Assembly: GCF_008124765.1 (NCBI RefSeq) | Contig: NZ_VNHS01000017.1 | Coordinates: 42,016-106,015, forward strand | Direction of reading: 5' to 3' | DNA: 64,000 nt | DNA from: Paenibacillus methanolicus | GTDB lineage: Bacteria > Bacillota > Bacilli > Paenibacillales > Paenibacillaceae | Shown here: in pieces, positions 41,230-50,976 of the stretch | How positions within the stretch are numbered: the first letter of the stretch is position 1 | Layout: each line of letters starts with the position of its first letter | Position numbers and translations under genes: made by a program | The notes under the pieces: generated by a model | What the model was told of the DNA's origin: nothing | The model's database searches: none | The model's input: the letters and a program-made list of their open reading frames with translations, nothing else

Positions 41230-42687
41230 ATGTTGAAGTCGAAAAGAATCGCAATTGTCCTGATGGCAGGACTTATGTCCGTCCCTAGTCTCGGGTTGGC
41301 TCAAGAAGCGGGAGTTCCGGTGGATACGAAAGGGCATTGGGCTGAGCAGGTACTAAATAAATGGTCTGCCAGCGGCTGGCTGAAGGGGAGCGGAGAAGGA
41401 AAAATATGGCCGAATCGGACTATTACCCGCGCGGAAGTCGCCGCGCTGGTTAATGCTTCGTTCGGATTCAATACCCAATCGGAAGCCGTCTTCAAAGACG
41501 TGAAGCCCGGCCGCTGGTATGCGGACGCAATCTCGATTTCGGCCCAAGCTGGATATTTTCAAGGGACGCCCGACGGGTATTTCCGTCCGGACGAGCCTGT
41601 TACGCGTCAAGAGCTGGCCGTTATCCTTACGCGGCTGCTGGCGTTGACTCCGCAAGATCCGCCTGCCCAATATCTCGATACGGCGAAAGCGCCGGCATGG
41701 AGCAAAGGGGCAGTCGGCGCGATGGCGGCTAGCGGCGTCATGATCGGCCGCGCGTCAGATTCCTTCGATTTGACCGCGACTTCGACCCGGGCAGAGACCG
41801 TCGTCGTGCTCGATCGCGCGCTGAGCAAGTTTCCATCGGAGCCGGGACCTACGGATCCTACGCCTGAGGTGCCGGCGGCAGTCGGCGTTACCGGCACGGT
41901 CGCGGGAAGCGGGAGCGAGCCGCTGCCTGACGGAGTGCTGGAATTAACCGCAAGCGGCGGCAAGCGCCACGATATCCAAGTGCGCGGCGGAAAGTTTGCG
42001 CAAGAGTTGCCTGACGGCAATTACGCGATCGATTCGTACGTGATCGGCAAAACGCGGCTGAAAGTAGGCGTTTCCCTTACGGTCGTCAGCGGCAAATCCG
42101 ACCGCGAGCTGAAGCTGACGCCGGTCGCGAACGCGATCGGAAGCGTAACTTATGCGGATGGCAAGGCATGGGGCAACGGCAATTTGGTGTTGACCCAAAC
42201 ATCGCCAACCAAGCAGATCGTAGAGATTAGCGTAGTCAACGGACTGTTCGCCGGGCAGCTAGAGAACGGCACCTATACGATCGGCAAGGTAGAGGATAGT
42301 AGTTCGTTCATTCCGATCATGAAGACGTTGACCGTCAGCGACGGGAAGGTTACGGATCGCACCGTGCTTCAACTGAAGGCGCCGACCGCGACGAATACGG
42401 TCCAGGCGACTTGGGCCGACGGCTCCGCGCTCCCGAGCGTCGCACTAATCGTCAGTCCGCAAGGTTCGGACGCGGCGCTGTTCCTGCCTATCGAGAAGGG
42501 CCAGACGAAGCTTACGCTTAACGACGGCGATTACGTCTTTACCGGTTACATGCTGGAGAGTGTGCAATCGCTCGTCAATCTGAAAGTTCCGTTTAAGGTC
42601 AAGGACGGCAAACTCATCCCGGACCCGGCCGCCGTCCTGGACGGCCGCGCGAAAGCCGATCCGTTCACGGTGCTGCTGCCGAAATAA
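41230..42687 (+). CDS. SLH-domain surface protein with three C-terminal repeats
   Basis: A 485-residue exported protein: signal peptide (1-24), three SLH domains (about 27-205, including 'DTKGHWAEQVLNKWSASGWLKG', 'VKPGRWYADAISISAQAGYFQG', 'AKAPAWSKGAVGAMAASGVMIG'), a Pro-rich linker, then three beta-rich repeats (about 218-485) carrying 'LPDGNYAIDSY', 'LENGTYTIGKV' and 'LNDGDYVFTGY'. SLH domains bind pyruvylated cell-wall polysaccharide. The repeats correspond to the last three of the next gene's twelve. ATG-41230 is preferred because it starts directly at the signal peptide; GAGGGGAG lies 12 bases upstream. Confidence 0.82.
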   Translation: MLKSKRIAIVLMAGLMSVPSLGLAQEAGVPVDTKGHWAEQVLNKWSASGWLKGSGEGKIWPNRTITRAEVAALVNASFGFNTQSEAVFKDVKPGRWYADAISISAQAGYFQGTPDGYFRPDEPVTRQELAVILTRLLALTPQDPPAQYLDTAKAPAWSKGAVGAMAASGVMIGRASDSFDLTATSTRAETVVVLDRALSKFPSEPGPTDPTPEVPAAVGVTGTVAGSGSEPLPDGVLELTASGGKRHDIQVRGGKFAQELPDGNYAIDSYVIGKTRLKVGVSLTVVSGKSDRELKLTPVANAIGSVTYADGKAWGNGNLVLTQTSPTKQIVEISVVNGLFAGQLENGTYTIGKVEDSSSFIPIMKTLTVSDGKVTDRTVLQLKAPTATNTVQATWADGSALPSVALIVSPQGSDAALFLPIEKGQTKLTLNDGDYVFTGYMLESVQSLVNLKVPFKVKDGKLIPDPAAVLDGRAKADPFTVLLPK

Positions 42688-42721
42688 GTAAGACGACAAT
42701 GTGGTAATAAGGCTTCTAAGA

Positions 42722-42779
42722 AAACACCTCTCAAAAACGATCTTCTTGACGAGAACCGTTTTTCGAGAGGTGTTTTTGT
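42722..42779 (+). terminator. Terminator of the first SLH gene
   Basis: AACACCTCTC pairs with GAGAGGTGTT, with AAAACG/CGTTTT inside, followed by a T-run. Confidence 0.85.
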
Positions 42780-42898
42780 TTGTCCCATGTCTAAATTCCG
42801 CCAAGCAAGTCGGCGGATAAGGCTTTAAGTCCTACGGACAGCTACGGAATGAATACATAAATAATACCTATTCTACCATGGAAACATATGGATACGTT

Positions 42899-42944
42899 AT
42901 GTATCATCTAGGAGGGAAGAAATAGTCGAAATGTCGAGGGGAGC
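42899..42944 (+). repeat. Leader element shared with the first SLH gene
   Basis: ATGTATCAT, ATAGTCGAAATGTCG and GAGGGGAG match the 41173-41220 element, with an intervening ribosome-site-like GGAGGG in this copy. Confidence 0.6.
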
Positions 42945-42952
42945 GTCGGAAG

Positions 42953-45900
42953 TTGGTAAGATCGAAGCGAATTGCCACATTATTAATTGTATGGATCCTG
43001 GCTATGCCCGTCACGTCCGGGTATGCGGCAGTGAATGGCAAACCGGTGGATACAAAGGGCCACTGGGCGGCGAGCACGCTGGACAAATGGTCCGGCAACG
43101 GCTGGTTGAAAGGGACCGCGGAAGGGGAATTGCTCCCGAATCGAACGATAACCCGCGCGGAGGTTGCGGCACTGGTGAATGCTTCGTTCGGGTTCACTGA
43201 AAAATCGGGTGCTGCTTTCAAAGACGTTCGACCTGGGATATGGTATGCCGAAACCGTCTCGATCTCGGCTCAAGCAGGCTTTCTGCAAGGTACGGCGGAG
43301 GGGCATTTCCAGCCCGATGCGGCAATTACGCGCCAAGAATTCGCCGTGTTGATCGCTAGGCTGCTCAAACTTGAGCCGGTAGATCCCCCGGCACTGATTA
43401 AAGATGCCGCGAACGCGCCGGGTTGGAGCAAGGGTGCGATAGGCGCCGTCCTGAAAGCCGGCATTATGGTGGGTCAAACGCCGGATTCATTCGGATTGCA
43501 GAAGCCGGCGACGAGAGCCGAGGCCGTCGTTATCCTCGATCGGGCTCTTGGCAAGCGAACGGTTCAGGCGGAGGAAAAACCGGCGGACAAGCCGGAATCG
43601 GCAGAGACGGAGAAACCGGCCGTCACGACGCCGCAGACGCCAGTTCCTCCCGCCGCAGGAGGCGGCGGGGCGCCCGTCGGAGGCAATCCGGGAGGCGGTA
43701 ATTCTGGCGGAGGCAGTCCAACGACCGGACTGGCGGATTCATACTACGCAGTGGCGAATACGGTTCTTGGCGGAACGGCTATCACGCTGAAGAGCGCGCC
43801 GCCTTATGGCACCTCGGTCTGGTTCGCGGAAGCGGGCACGACAAAGTTCGTCGAGGGTACGAAGCAGACCGTGCTTAGAGGCAACGGCGTCGCGACGCGC
43901 ATCGCCGCGCCAGAGGAGGCTGGCACGTACCGGCTGTACGCGGTTACGGGCGGTTCGGCATCCGCTGCATCGCTTGCCCAGCTGACCGTCGCGAATACGG
44001 CGAACATCGAGGGCACGCTGAAGAACAAAGACGGCGCCGCGATCGAATCCGGCACGCTGGTGCTGGAAGATGTTAAGGGTAATGAGATCGAGACTGCCGT
44101 GTCGAACGGCTATTTTAAACTGTATTTGCCAGATGGTCCTTATCGCGCGGTGAAGGTTGTCCAAGGAAACGACGAAACCGATCTATTCGCGAACTTCGGC
44201 GTGCGCGGAGGCAAACTGGAAAGGGCCGACAGGCTCGACCTGAAAGCCTATGCAGCCGCGAATTACAACGTGACCGGCGACATCCGTTTCGACGGCGAGA
44301 CAGGTCAGACTGATGTAGATGGGGTAGCGTTGATCGCGGAGGAAGGGAGCAGCAACCTCTATTCGGTTCCGGTGCGGGATGGCCGCTTCGCATTGTATTT
44401 GCCGGCAGGCATCTACCGCGTCGGCGGTTTCGAGTCTGACGGCGAATGGTATACGGCGCCTGAACGTGCTTTTGTCGTTAAGGAAGGCGCGGAGCCCCCC
44501 GCCTCGGCGTGGGTTAATCTGAACCGAGCCAATATATCCGGGAAGGTGCTCGGAGCAGACGGCAAGGCTGTCGCGAAAGGCTTAATCGATATCCGCAGCT
44601 CAGGTATCGGGGGCGGGCAGTACTTCACGACGAACGTTCGGGCTGACGGAACGTTCAAGCTTCATCTGCCCGATGGACCGTACAACTTCTATGCTTTTGA
44701 CAACGGCTCGTATAGCCAGCCGATCGGCGGAGCGTTCTTCGTTCGAGACGGCAAGATCGCCGAAGGCGTCACGACCGTGCAGCTTCCGGCGTCGAATTTC
44801 TCCGCGACCGTATCGCATGGCGGGCGAATCGTTGCCGAAGGCAGTCTGTTGCTCGGTAAGGGCGACGGCGGCACCTTCACCGTTCCGTTTAAGGACGGCA
44901 AGCTGGAAGGGGCTCTTCAAACTGGACAATATACCGTGAAGGGATACAGCGGGGACTACGGATTCTATGCCCTGAATGAGCCTCTCGAAATTACCGCAGG
45001 CATGAAGAACGTTGCGCTAACGGCGCCGACCGCAAGCTTGAAGGCAACGTTCACGGGAGCGGACGTCGGTCAGAACGGAACCCTCAGCATTGTGAACGTC
45101 AATGCGCGAGAAACCTACTCTGCGAGCGTAGTGGAAGGTAAGTTCGAGGCTTTCCTTTCGGATGGCGAGTACGCCCTTGTCTATTACGATGAGACTAGTG
45201 GCTTGAGGACGCTGCAGGAGCGAGTCGTGATCAAGAACGGAAAAGCCGCGAAGCCGGACATGTCCATTCCGCTACCGGAATCGAACGTGACGGGTACGTT
45301 GTCGGGCGACATCTTTAAGCCGCTGGTTAAAAGCGTGGTCATTAAGTCGAAGGCAGATCCTAACAGCACCTACCACGCACAGGTACTCGACGGCCAATTC
45401 CATCTTTATTTGCCTGACGGTGATTACGAGGTAACCGGATACTCGCATAATTACTATGAGAACATTGCGTTATCCGTGTCGTTCACCGTCAAAGGCGGTG
45501 CAACGCCCAATGTGACGATTCCCGAAGGGAAAGTAAAAGGAAGCCTGGTTCAGAATCATACAGGGAGTCGGATTACGAGCGCATACCTTCAAATTAGAAG
45601 CACTGGCGCGGTTAACAAGACCTACTCGACTCCCGTCATTAACGGACAGTTTGCCATCGATTTGCCGGACGGAGAATACCGTTTGGTCGGCTACCAGGAC
45701 TGGGGGCCGGGCAAATTCACGACGTTGACCGATGGATTTACCGTTAAGAACGGACAACCTCAAACCGGATCGTTCCCTGCCGGATGGCTTCCTTTTGTAG
45801 AAGAAGCGGCTAACGTCGAAGGCTCCCTACAATCCGATCAAGAGTGGTACACGCGCGTGCAGCTGTACGTGCTGAACGATTCAACCCAAGAGCTGCATTA

Positions 45901-47131
45901 CATCGAGGTCCGCAACAACAAGTTCGGCGCTTATTTGCCTGACGGTTCGTACACGATTCAGGGCTACTACGATACGGCGAGCAATCGCGTTGTGGAGCTC
46001 GGCCGACCGCTCGTGATTCAAGGCGGCAAGCCGAAGGAGAAGCCGATCGTCCTGTCCAAGGATTCGGTCCAACAAGGAACGGTCAAGACGGCCGGCGGAG
46101 AAGCGGCGGGCGCGGGCAAGCTGCGGATCAAGACGACGGACGAGAACGGAATGACCTATGAAATACCGGTCAAAGCGAACGGGGCGTTCGCCTTTAGTCT
46201 GCCGGCCGGCGAATACATCGTGGAAAGTTACGCGGATTCGGCCGAGAACGTCGATTATTCGCTGAACGTGCCGTTCACGATTCCGCAGGAGGGAGCAGGT
46301 CAACCGCTGGCGCTCGTGATCGCGGCAACGATAAGCGGCAAGGTTCAAGGCGCTGCTGGCGAGTCGCTGCCGGACGGCGTGCTGTCGCTGAAGGAAGCGG
46401 CGGGCAAGCTCGTCCAGATTCGCGTGCAGCATGGCGTGTTTAACCAGCAATTAACCGACGGCACGTATAAAGCCGAATCCTACGCAATCGGAAAAACGAG
46501 TCTGAAGGTCGACTTTACGTTTGAGGTGAAAGCCGGCAAAGCGGACCGCGAGCTGACGATCGCACCGGTCGCGAACGCGATCGGGGGCGCGTTCGCCGCC
46601 GATGGAACGCCATGGGAAGGCGAGCTGTTCCTCACTTCGTCCTCGCCAAAGAATCAAATCATCGAGCTGAGCGTCGTGAACGGTCTGTTCGCCGGCCAAT
46701 TGGGGGATGGCACCTATACCATCGCCAAGTTGCAGAACGGGGATGCGTACGTGCCCGTCATGCGGACGCTCGTCGTCAGCGGCGGCCGAGTGACGGATCC
46801 AATGGCTCTTCAGCTTCTCGTGCCTACGTCGCCGATACCGGTCAGGGCGCAATGGACCGACGGTACGGCCGCGAATGGATTGGCGCTGATCGTCCAGCCT
46901 CACGGTTCCTCGTCGAAGATGCTGCTGCCTTTCCTGGAAGGGCAAGCTGAACTTCTACTGAACGACGGTGCATATGTAATAACCGGATACATCCTGTTGA
47001 ACGATGAGAATAGCCAACCTTTTAACCTTCCATTCGAGATAAAGGACGGCAAACTCATCCCGGACCCGGCCGCCATCCAGGACGGCCGCGCGAAAGCCGA
47101 TCCGTTCACGGTGCTGCTGCCGAAAAACTAA
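42953..47131 (+). CDS. Large SLH-domain surface protein with about twelve tandem beta repeats
   Basis: A 1392-residue exported protein. TTG-42953 starts a signal peptide ('VRSKRIATLLIVWILAMPVTSGYAA') parallel to the first SLH protein; GAGGGGAG lies about 10 bases upstream. Three SLH domains (about 30-210), a Pro/Gly-rich hinge (about 220-262), one Ig-like region (to about 350), then about twelve repeats of 80-95 residues each. Each has the core pattern 'G-x-F-x-x-x-LPDG-x-Y-x-x-x-x-Y', then a short strand ending 'F-x-V-(K)-x-GK'. They resemble carboxypeptidase-regulatory/CnaB-like beta-sandwiches. The last three match the neighbouring paralogue. Likely a long cell-surface stalk; its ligand is unknown. 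Confidence 0.85.
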   Translation: MVRSKRIATLLIVWILAMPVTSGYAAVNGKPVDTKGHWAASTLDKWSGNGWLKGTAEGELLPNRTITRAEVAALVNASFGFTEKSGAAFKDVRPGIWYAETVSISAQAGFLQGTAEGHFQPDAAITRQEFAVLIARLLKLEPVDPPALIKDAANAPGWSKGAIGAVLKAGIMVGQTPDSFGLQKPATRAEAVVILDRALGKRTVQAEEKPADKPESAETEKPAVTTPQTPVPPAAGGGGAPVGGNPGGGNSGGGSPTTGLADSYYAVANTVLGGTAITLKSAPPYGTSVWFAEAGTTKFVEGTKQTVLRGNGVATRIAAPEEAGTYRLYAVTGGSASAASLAQLTVANTANIEGTLKNKDGAAIESGTLVLEDVKGNEIETAVSNGYFKLYLPDGPYRAVKVVQGNDETDLFANFGVRGGKLERADRLDLKAYAAANYNVTGDIRFDGETGQTDVDGVALIAEEGSSNLYSVPVRDGRFALYLPAGIYRVGGFESDGEWYTAPERAFVVKEGAEPPASAWVNLNRANISGKVLGADGKAVAKGLIDIRSSGIGGGQYFTTNVRADGTFKLHLPDGPYNFYAFDNGSYSQPIGGAFFVRDGKIAEGVTTVQLPASNFSATVSHGGRIVAEGSLLLGKGDGGTFTVPFKDGKLEGALQTGQYTVKGYSGDYGFYALNEPLEITAGMKNVALTAPTASLKATFTGADVGQNGTLSIVNVNARETYSASVVEGKFEAFLSDGEYALVYYDETSGLRTLQERVVIKNGKAAKPDMSIPLPESNVTGTLSGDIFKPLVKSVVIKSKADPNSTYHAQVLDGQFHLYLPDGDYEVTGYSHNYYENIALSVSFTVKGGATPNVTIPEGKVKGSLVQNHTGSRITSAYLQIRSTGAVNKTYSTPVINGQFAIDLPDGEYRLVGYQDWGPGKFTTLTDGFTVKNGQPQTGSFPAGWLPFVEEAANVEGSLQSDQEWYTRVQLYVLNDSTQELHYIEVRNNKFGAYLPDGSYTIQGYYDTASNRVVELGRPLVIQGGKPKEKPIVLSKDSVQQGTVKTAGGEAAGAGKLRIKTTDENGMTYEIPVKANGAFAFSLPAGEYIVESYADSAENVDYSLNVPFTIPQEGAGQPLALVIAATISGKVQGAAGESLPDGVLSLKEAAGKLVQIRVQHGVFNQQLTDGTYKAESYAIGKTSLKVDFTFEVKAGKADRELTIAPVANAIGGAFAADGTPWEGELFLTSSSPKNQIIELSVVNGLFAGQLGDGTYTIAKLQNGDAYVPVMRTLVVSGGRVTDPMALQLLVPTSPIPVRAQWTDGTAANGLALIVQPHGSSSKMLLPFLEGQAELLLNDGAYVITGYILLNDENSQPFNLPFEIKDGKLIPDPAAIQDGRAKADPFTVLLPKN

Positions 47132-47173
47132 CGGGTACGTTACAACGCGACGACGTTACCGCCAGAAACTTTA

Positions 47174-47210
47174 GACAAAAGCCGCCGGGCTTGCCCGCGC
47201 GGCTTTTGTC
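47174..47210 (+). terminator. Terminator-like hairpin after the large SLH gene
   Basis: GACAAAAGCCGC (47174-47185) pairs perfectly with GCGGCTTTTGTC (47199-47210), with an inner GGGC/GCCC pair. The T-run is inside the stem rather than after it. Confidence 0.65.
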
Positions 47211-47382
47211 GCGCGATGCAGCCCGAATCGACGGCACAGACCGTCGCCCCGGCATCCCTAACTCTTTTTGACGCCGCCCACTGATTACCGTATGAAAATA
47301 GATCGAATTTCCTCATGTTTTTATGCAAAAATGTGGCTTACAATGAAAGGTAGGCGTTTAGAGGGGCTCCAAAGGCGAAATT

Positions 47383-47396
47383 CGAAAACGCTTTCC
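47383..47396 (+). promoter_or_regulatory. Candidate CcpA cre site upstream of yesM-yesN
   Basis: CGAAAACGCTTTCC matches the catabolite-responsive consensus TGAAARCGYTTTCA at 12 of 14 positions, failing only at the two ends. A TACAAT -10-like box lies about 40 bases upstream (47339-47344), so CcpA could act as a roadblock to the glycan-uptake operon when preferred sugar is present. Confidence 0.5.
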
Positions 47397-47487
47397 GTCG
47401 TAAAATAGGATTACGCCTAAGCCGGAATGCCCACACTTGAAGCGGGTAAGGCTTTCATCACGGATCTCAACGCAGGGGGTTGCGAGC

Positions 47488-49275
47488 TTGTATACATCGA
47501 TCATCCGGATCGTCAACGATATGAAGCTTCGCCATAAGCTGTTTTTGTCGTTTATTGTAGTCGTGTTCATCCCGGTACTCATTATCGGGTACTTCTTGAC
47601 GAGCGAGCTGCGTTCCATGGCGCTCGGCAACGCGAGGGAGCAGACCGTGACGAACGTCGAGCGGGTCAAGAAGCGGACGAGCGACGTCGTCAGTATTTCG
47701 TACGACACGGCGTATCGGCTGGCCAACGACACCCGGCTGGAGACGGTCGCGAATCGGCGGTACGACTCCGTGTACGACGTCGTCAAAGCCTACAAGGAAT
47801 ACCCGGATTTTCGGGATAATCTGCGCTTATACGAAGAGCTCGCCGCGATCCGGTTGTACGTGGACAACCCGACGCTGTTGAACAACTGGGAGTTCATCCA
47901 GCCGACCCCGAACATCGTGGAAGCGCCTTGGTACCAAAGCGCCATCAAAAGCAGTCTCGTCGATTGGAGCTATGTCGAAGACGAACGGGACGGTAAGAAA
48001 TATTTAAGCCTGGTGCGGCGCGTCGATTTCCCGAACCAAAATACGACCGGCGTGCTCGTCATCAACGTCAATTCGGAGATGATGGCCTCCATCTTGGCCC
48101 AAGAGTCGTTCGAGACGATGATCGTGGACAGCAGCAATCAGGTCGTCGCGTCGAACCGGTCCGGCAAGCTGGGCAAGACATTGGAGGAACTGCAATTCGA
48201 TCCCTCGATCATCGGCGGCGAGACGGGGACGTTCGAGACCGTCATGGACGGCAACAAACTGCAAATCATGGTCGACGATCTCCGGCCGAAATCCAGCATG
48301 AACGAACTTCGCATTATATCGATCTTCTCGATCGACCAGATCGTGAAGGAAGCGAACCGGACGATCCGGCTGGCCGTCACGGTCATCTCGATCAGTTTGG
48401 CCGTCGCGACGCTGCTCATCTACGGGTTCTCGACCCTGCTGTCTAACCGGTTGCTCCGCCTAAGCAAGCATATTAACAAGGTGGCGACGGGTAATCTGGG
48501 CATCGCGATGGAGATTGACGGCAAGGACGAGATCGGCCAGCTATCCAGACAGTTCAATTCCATGGTTGCAAGCATAAACGGGCTGATGAGCGAAGTGGAG
48601 GAGTCCAACTACCAGAAGCGGCAGCTCGCCCAGAAGCAGAACGAGATCAAGTTCAAAATGATGGCCAGCCAAATCAACCCGCATTTTCTGTTCAATGCGC
48701 TGGAGTCGATCCGCATGAAGGCCCACATCAAAGGGGAGACGGAAATCGCGAAGGTCGTGCGGCTGCTCGGCAAAATGATGCGCAAAAACCTGGAGGTCGG
48801 CAACCGCAGCATTCCGATGCGCAGCGAGATGGATATCGTGCGCTGTTATCTGGAGATCCAGAAATTCCGGCACGGCGACCGTCTTCAATTCGAGCTGCTC
48901 ATCGATGCGGCCGCGGAGGAAACGTTCATCCCGCCGCTCATTATCCAGCCGCTCGTCGAGAACGCCGTCGTGCACGGGCTCGAGAGCAAGGAGGAAGGCG
49001 GCCTCGTTCGGGTCAAAGCTAGCGTGGTCGGGCAGGAGGTGCATATCGAGGTCATGGACAACGGCACCGGCATGACGGATGAGCGGGCCGCGATCGTCAT
49101 GCAATCGCTGAACGAGCAAGACGACGACGAGCGCAACCGGATCGGGCTGCGCAACGTTCATATGAGGCTGCTCCTGACCTACGGCGCGGAGCATGGCCTC
49201 AACATCTACAGCGTGCCCGGCGAAGGGACGCAAATCCGGTTTCACATTCCGCTAGGAGGGCGATCACATGTATAA
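47488..49275 (+). CDS. yesM: YesM-type sensor histidine kinase
   Basis: A 595-residue kinase: TM1 (about 17-38), an extracellular sensor (about 40-290), TM2 (about 295-317), HAMP (about 315-370), then His_kinase with His399 in 'ASQINPHFLFNALESIRMKA' and HATPase with 'LIIQPLVENAVVHGLE' and 'VMDNGTGM'. This is the YesM/LytS class that senses extracellular oligosaccharides. TTG-47488 is chosen because AGGGGG lies just upstream; the longer TTG at 47437 lacks a site. The 3' end overlaps yesN by 8 bases, so the pair is co-translated. Confidence 0.9.
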   Translation: MYTSIIRIVNDMKLRHKLFLSFIVVVFIPVLIIGYFLTSELRSMALGNAREQTVTNVERVKKRTSDVVSISYDTAYRLANDTRLETVANRRYDSVYDVVKAYKEYPDFRDNLRLYEELAAIRLYVDNPTLLNNWEFIQPTPNIVEAPWYQSAIKSSLVDWSYVEDERDGKKYLSLVRRVDFPNQNTTGVLVINVNSEMMASILAQESFETMIVDSSNQVVASNRSGKLGKTLEELQFDPSIIGGETGTFETVMDGNKLQIMVDDLRPKSSMNELRIISIFSIDQIVKEANRTIRLAVTVISISLAVATLLIYGFSTLLSNRLLRLSKHINKVATGNLGIAMEIDGKDEIGQLSRQFNSMVASINGLMSEVEESNYQKRQLAQKQNEIKFKMMASQINPHFLFNALESIRMKAHIKGETEIAKVVRLLGKMMRKNLEVGNRSIPMRSEMDIVRCYLEIQKFRHGDRLQFELLIDAAAEETFIPPLIIQPLVENAVVHGLESKEEGGLVRVKASVVGQEVHIEVMDNGTGMTDERAAIVMQSLNEQDDDERNRIGLRNVHMRLLLTYGAEHGLNIYSVPGEGTQIRFHIPLGGRSHV

Positions 49276-50824
49276 CGTGCTGCTTGTCGACGACGAGCCG
49301 ATGATACGGGAAGGACTTCGAACGCTGATCGACTGGGGGGAATTGGGTTACCAGGTCGCGGATACAGCCGGGAACGGAAGGGAAGCGCTGGAAAAGCAGG
49401 AGCGGCTGAACCCGGACTTGATGATCGTCGACATCCGGATGCCGGGCATGGACGGCTTGACGCTGATCGGTCATCTGCGAGAGAAGAACGAACATCTCCA
49501 TATTCTGATTTTGAGCGGGTACGCCGACTTCGATTACGCCAAGAAAGCCATCCAATACCAGATCGACGGCTACTTGCTCAAGCCGGTGGACGAGGACGAG
49601 CTGACCGGGTATTTGGATAGGCTCAAGAAGGTGCTGGACGCCGAAGCCGCGGCGAACCGCCGTCATTCGGCGATGAGCGAATGGAACCGCGAACGGCTCA
49701 TTCAGACGTGTCTAGAAGGCGCATATCCGGAAGATGCCGCGGATAGTCTGGAGGAGGCCGCGCGGGAGTCCGGGTTAGTCTGGCCGTCTTATGAGCTGCT
49801 GCTCGTGCGGCTGCACGCGGAGCAGGATCTGGACTCCGGCGTATTCGCTTACATGAAACGGCGTTTCGTGACGTCGTTCGAGGAAGCGGGGCGGGGAGTC
49901 GTCTTTTACGCGGAACCGTATATCGGATTGCTGCTTCGGGAGCCGCTGCAGAGCGAATACCAGAGCGCCCGCGTATACCGGGATATCGCGAATATCGCGG
50001 CCGAACGCGAGCTGCGCTTCACCGTCGTCTCGGGGGGCGCGGAAGAGCGGCTGACCGATCTGGTGCGCGCCCATGCGACGGCCGTGCGGCTCATGAACCT
50101 GCGTTTCTTCTATGAAGAAGGCCGCATCATCGGGGAACAGACGGAGCCGATCGATCACAAGCTGGCGGACGAAGCGGACGAGCACGACCCGTTCGACCCG
50201 GATTCGATCGCGGAGAAGCTGTATTTGACGCTGGATATCGGCAACATGGAGGCCGCGAAGCAGCTGGCCGCCGTAGCGGGCGAAGCGATGCTGCGCGCGA
50301 ACTTCTCGGAGCAAGAGATCAAGACGGGGATGGTGCAGCTGATCACGGGCGCTATCGGGAAACTAACGCTGCACCGCCAAGAACTGCAAGAGAGGCGTCA
50401 CGAGCTGTCCGGCGGCATTATCGGGCTGTACAAGCCGCATACCTACCAGTCGCTGATCGAGAGCGTGCAGGCGCTGCTCGTCCGCGCCATGGAAGGACTG
50501 GATGCCGGCGGGACGGACAGGCAGATCATGAAGATGATCGATCTCATTCAACGCAATTACCAGCAGCCGCTCAAGCTGGAGATGCTGGCGGACGTGCTTG
50601 GATACAACAGCGCGTACTTGGGAAAACTGTTCAAGACGACGACGGGCGAGTATTTCAATAGTTATCTGGACAAGGTCCGCATCGAGAAAGCGAAGAGCTT
50701 TCTGGATCAAGGGATGAAAGTGTATCAAGTCGCGGAGAAGGTCGGCTACACGAACGTCGACTATTTTCACAGTAAATTCCGCAAATATGTCGGCGAATCG
50801 CCATCCGCCTACAAAAAAAAGTGA
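49268..50824 (+). CDS. yesN: YesN-type response regulator (receiver plus AraC HTH)
   Basis: A 518-residue regulator. The receiver (1-125) has 'LLVDDEPMIREGL', phospho-acceptor Asp55 in 'MIVDIRMPGMDG', and 'YLLKPVDEDEL'. A central helical region follows, and two AraC HTHs close the protein (about 415-515: 'LKLEMLADVLGYNSAYLGKLFKTTTGEYFNSYLDKVRIEKAK', 'KVYQVAEKVGYTNVDYFHSKFRKYVGESPSAYKKK'). AGGAGGG precedes ATG-49268. It most likely activates the ABC transporter genes that follow. Confidence 0.92.
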   Translation: MYNVLLVDDEPMIREGLRTLIDWGELGYQVADTAGNGREALEKQERLNPDLMIVDIRMPGMDGLTLIGHLREKNEHLHILILSGYADFDYAKKAIQYQIDGYLLKPVDEDELTGYLDRLKKVLDAEAAANRRHSAMSEWNRERLIQTCLEGAYPEDAADSLEEAARESGLVWPSYELLLVRLHAEQDLDSGVFAYMKRRFVTSFEEAGRGVVFYAEPYIGLLLREPLQSEYQSARVYRDIANIAAERELRFTVVSGGAEERLTDLVRAHATAVRLMNLRFFYEEGRIIGEQTEPIDHKLADEADEHDPFDPDSIAEKLYLTLDIGNMEAAKQLAAVAGEAMLRANFSEQEIKTGMVQLITGAIGKLTLHRQELQERRHELSGGIIGLYKPHTYQSLIESVQALLVRAMEGLDAGGTDRQIMKMIDLIQRNYQQPLKLEMLADVLGYNSAYLGKLFKTTTGEYFNSYLDKVRIEKAKSFLDQGMKVYQVAEKVGYTNVDYFHSKFRKYVGESPSAYKKK

Positions 50825-50836
50825 ACATTCGACAGC

Positions 50837-50867
50837 GCGCTCGGCCTAAGCCGGGCGCCTTCTCTAT
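50837..50867 (+). terminator. Weak terminator-like hairpin after yesN
   Basis: GCGCTCGGC (50837-50845) pairs with GCCGGGCGC (50850-50858) with one G-T pair, followed by CTTCTCTATTTT. A partial read-through from yesMN into the ABC operon is plausible. Confidence 0.45.
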
Positions 50868-50976
50868 TTTCTGGGGGGCGGAGTAGAATTTTTATATGAT
50901 TTTGTAGAAAATCCTTGGGGTACTTCCGTCGCCGCCGCTTCGTTACAATAAGGACATACAGCAAGGAGGGGTACCA

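Noticed and set aside
42931..43200. ATG-started frame overlapping the beginning of the large SLH gene
   Set aside because: It is out of frame with the signal peptide and SLH domains; the homologous leader of the neighbouring gene shows that the TTG-42953 frame is real.
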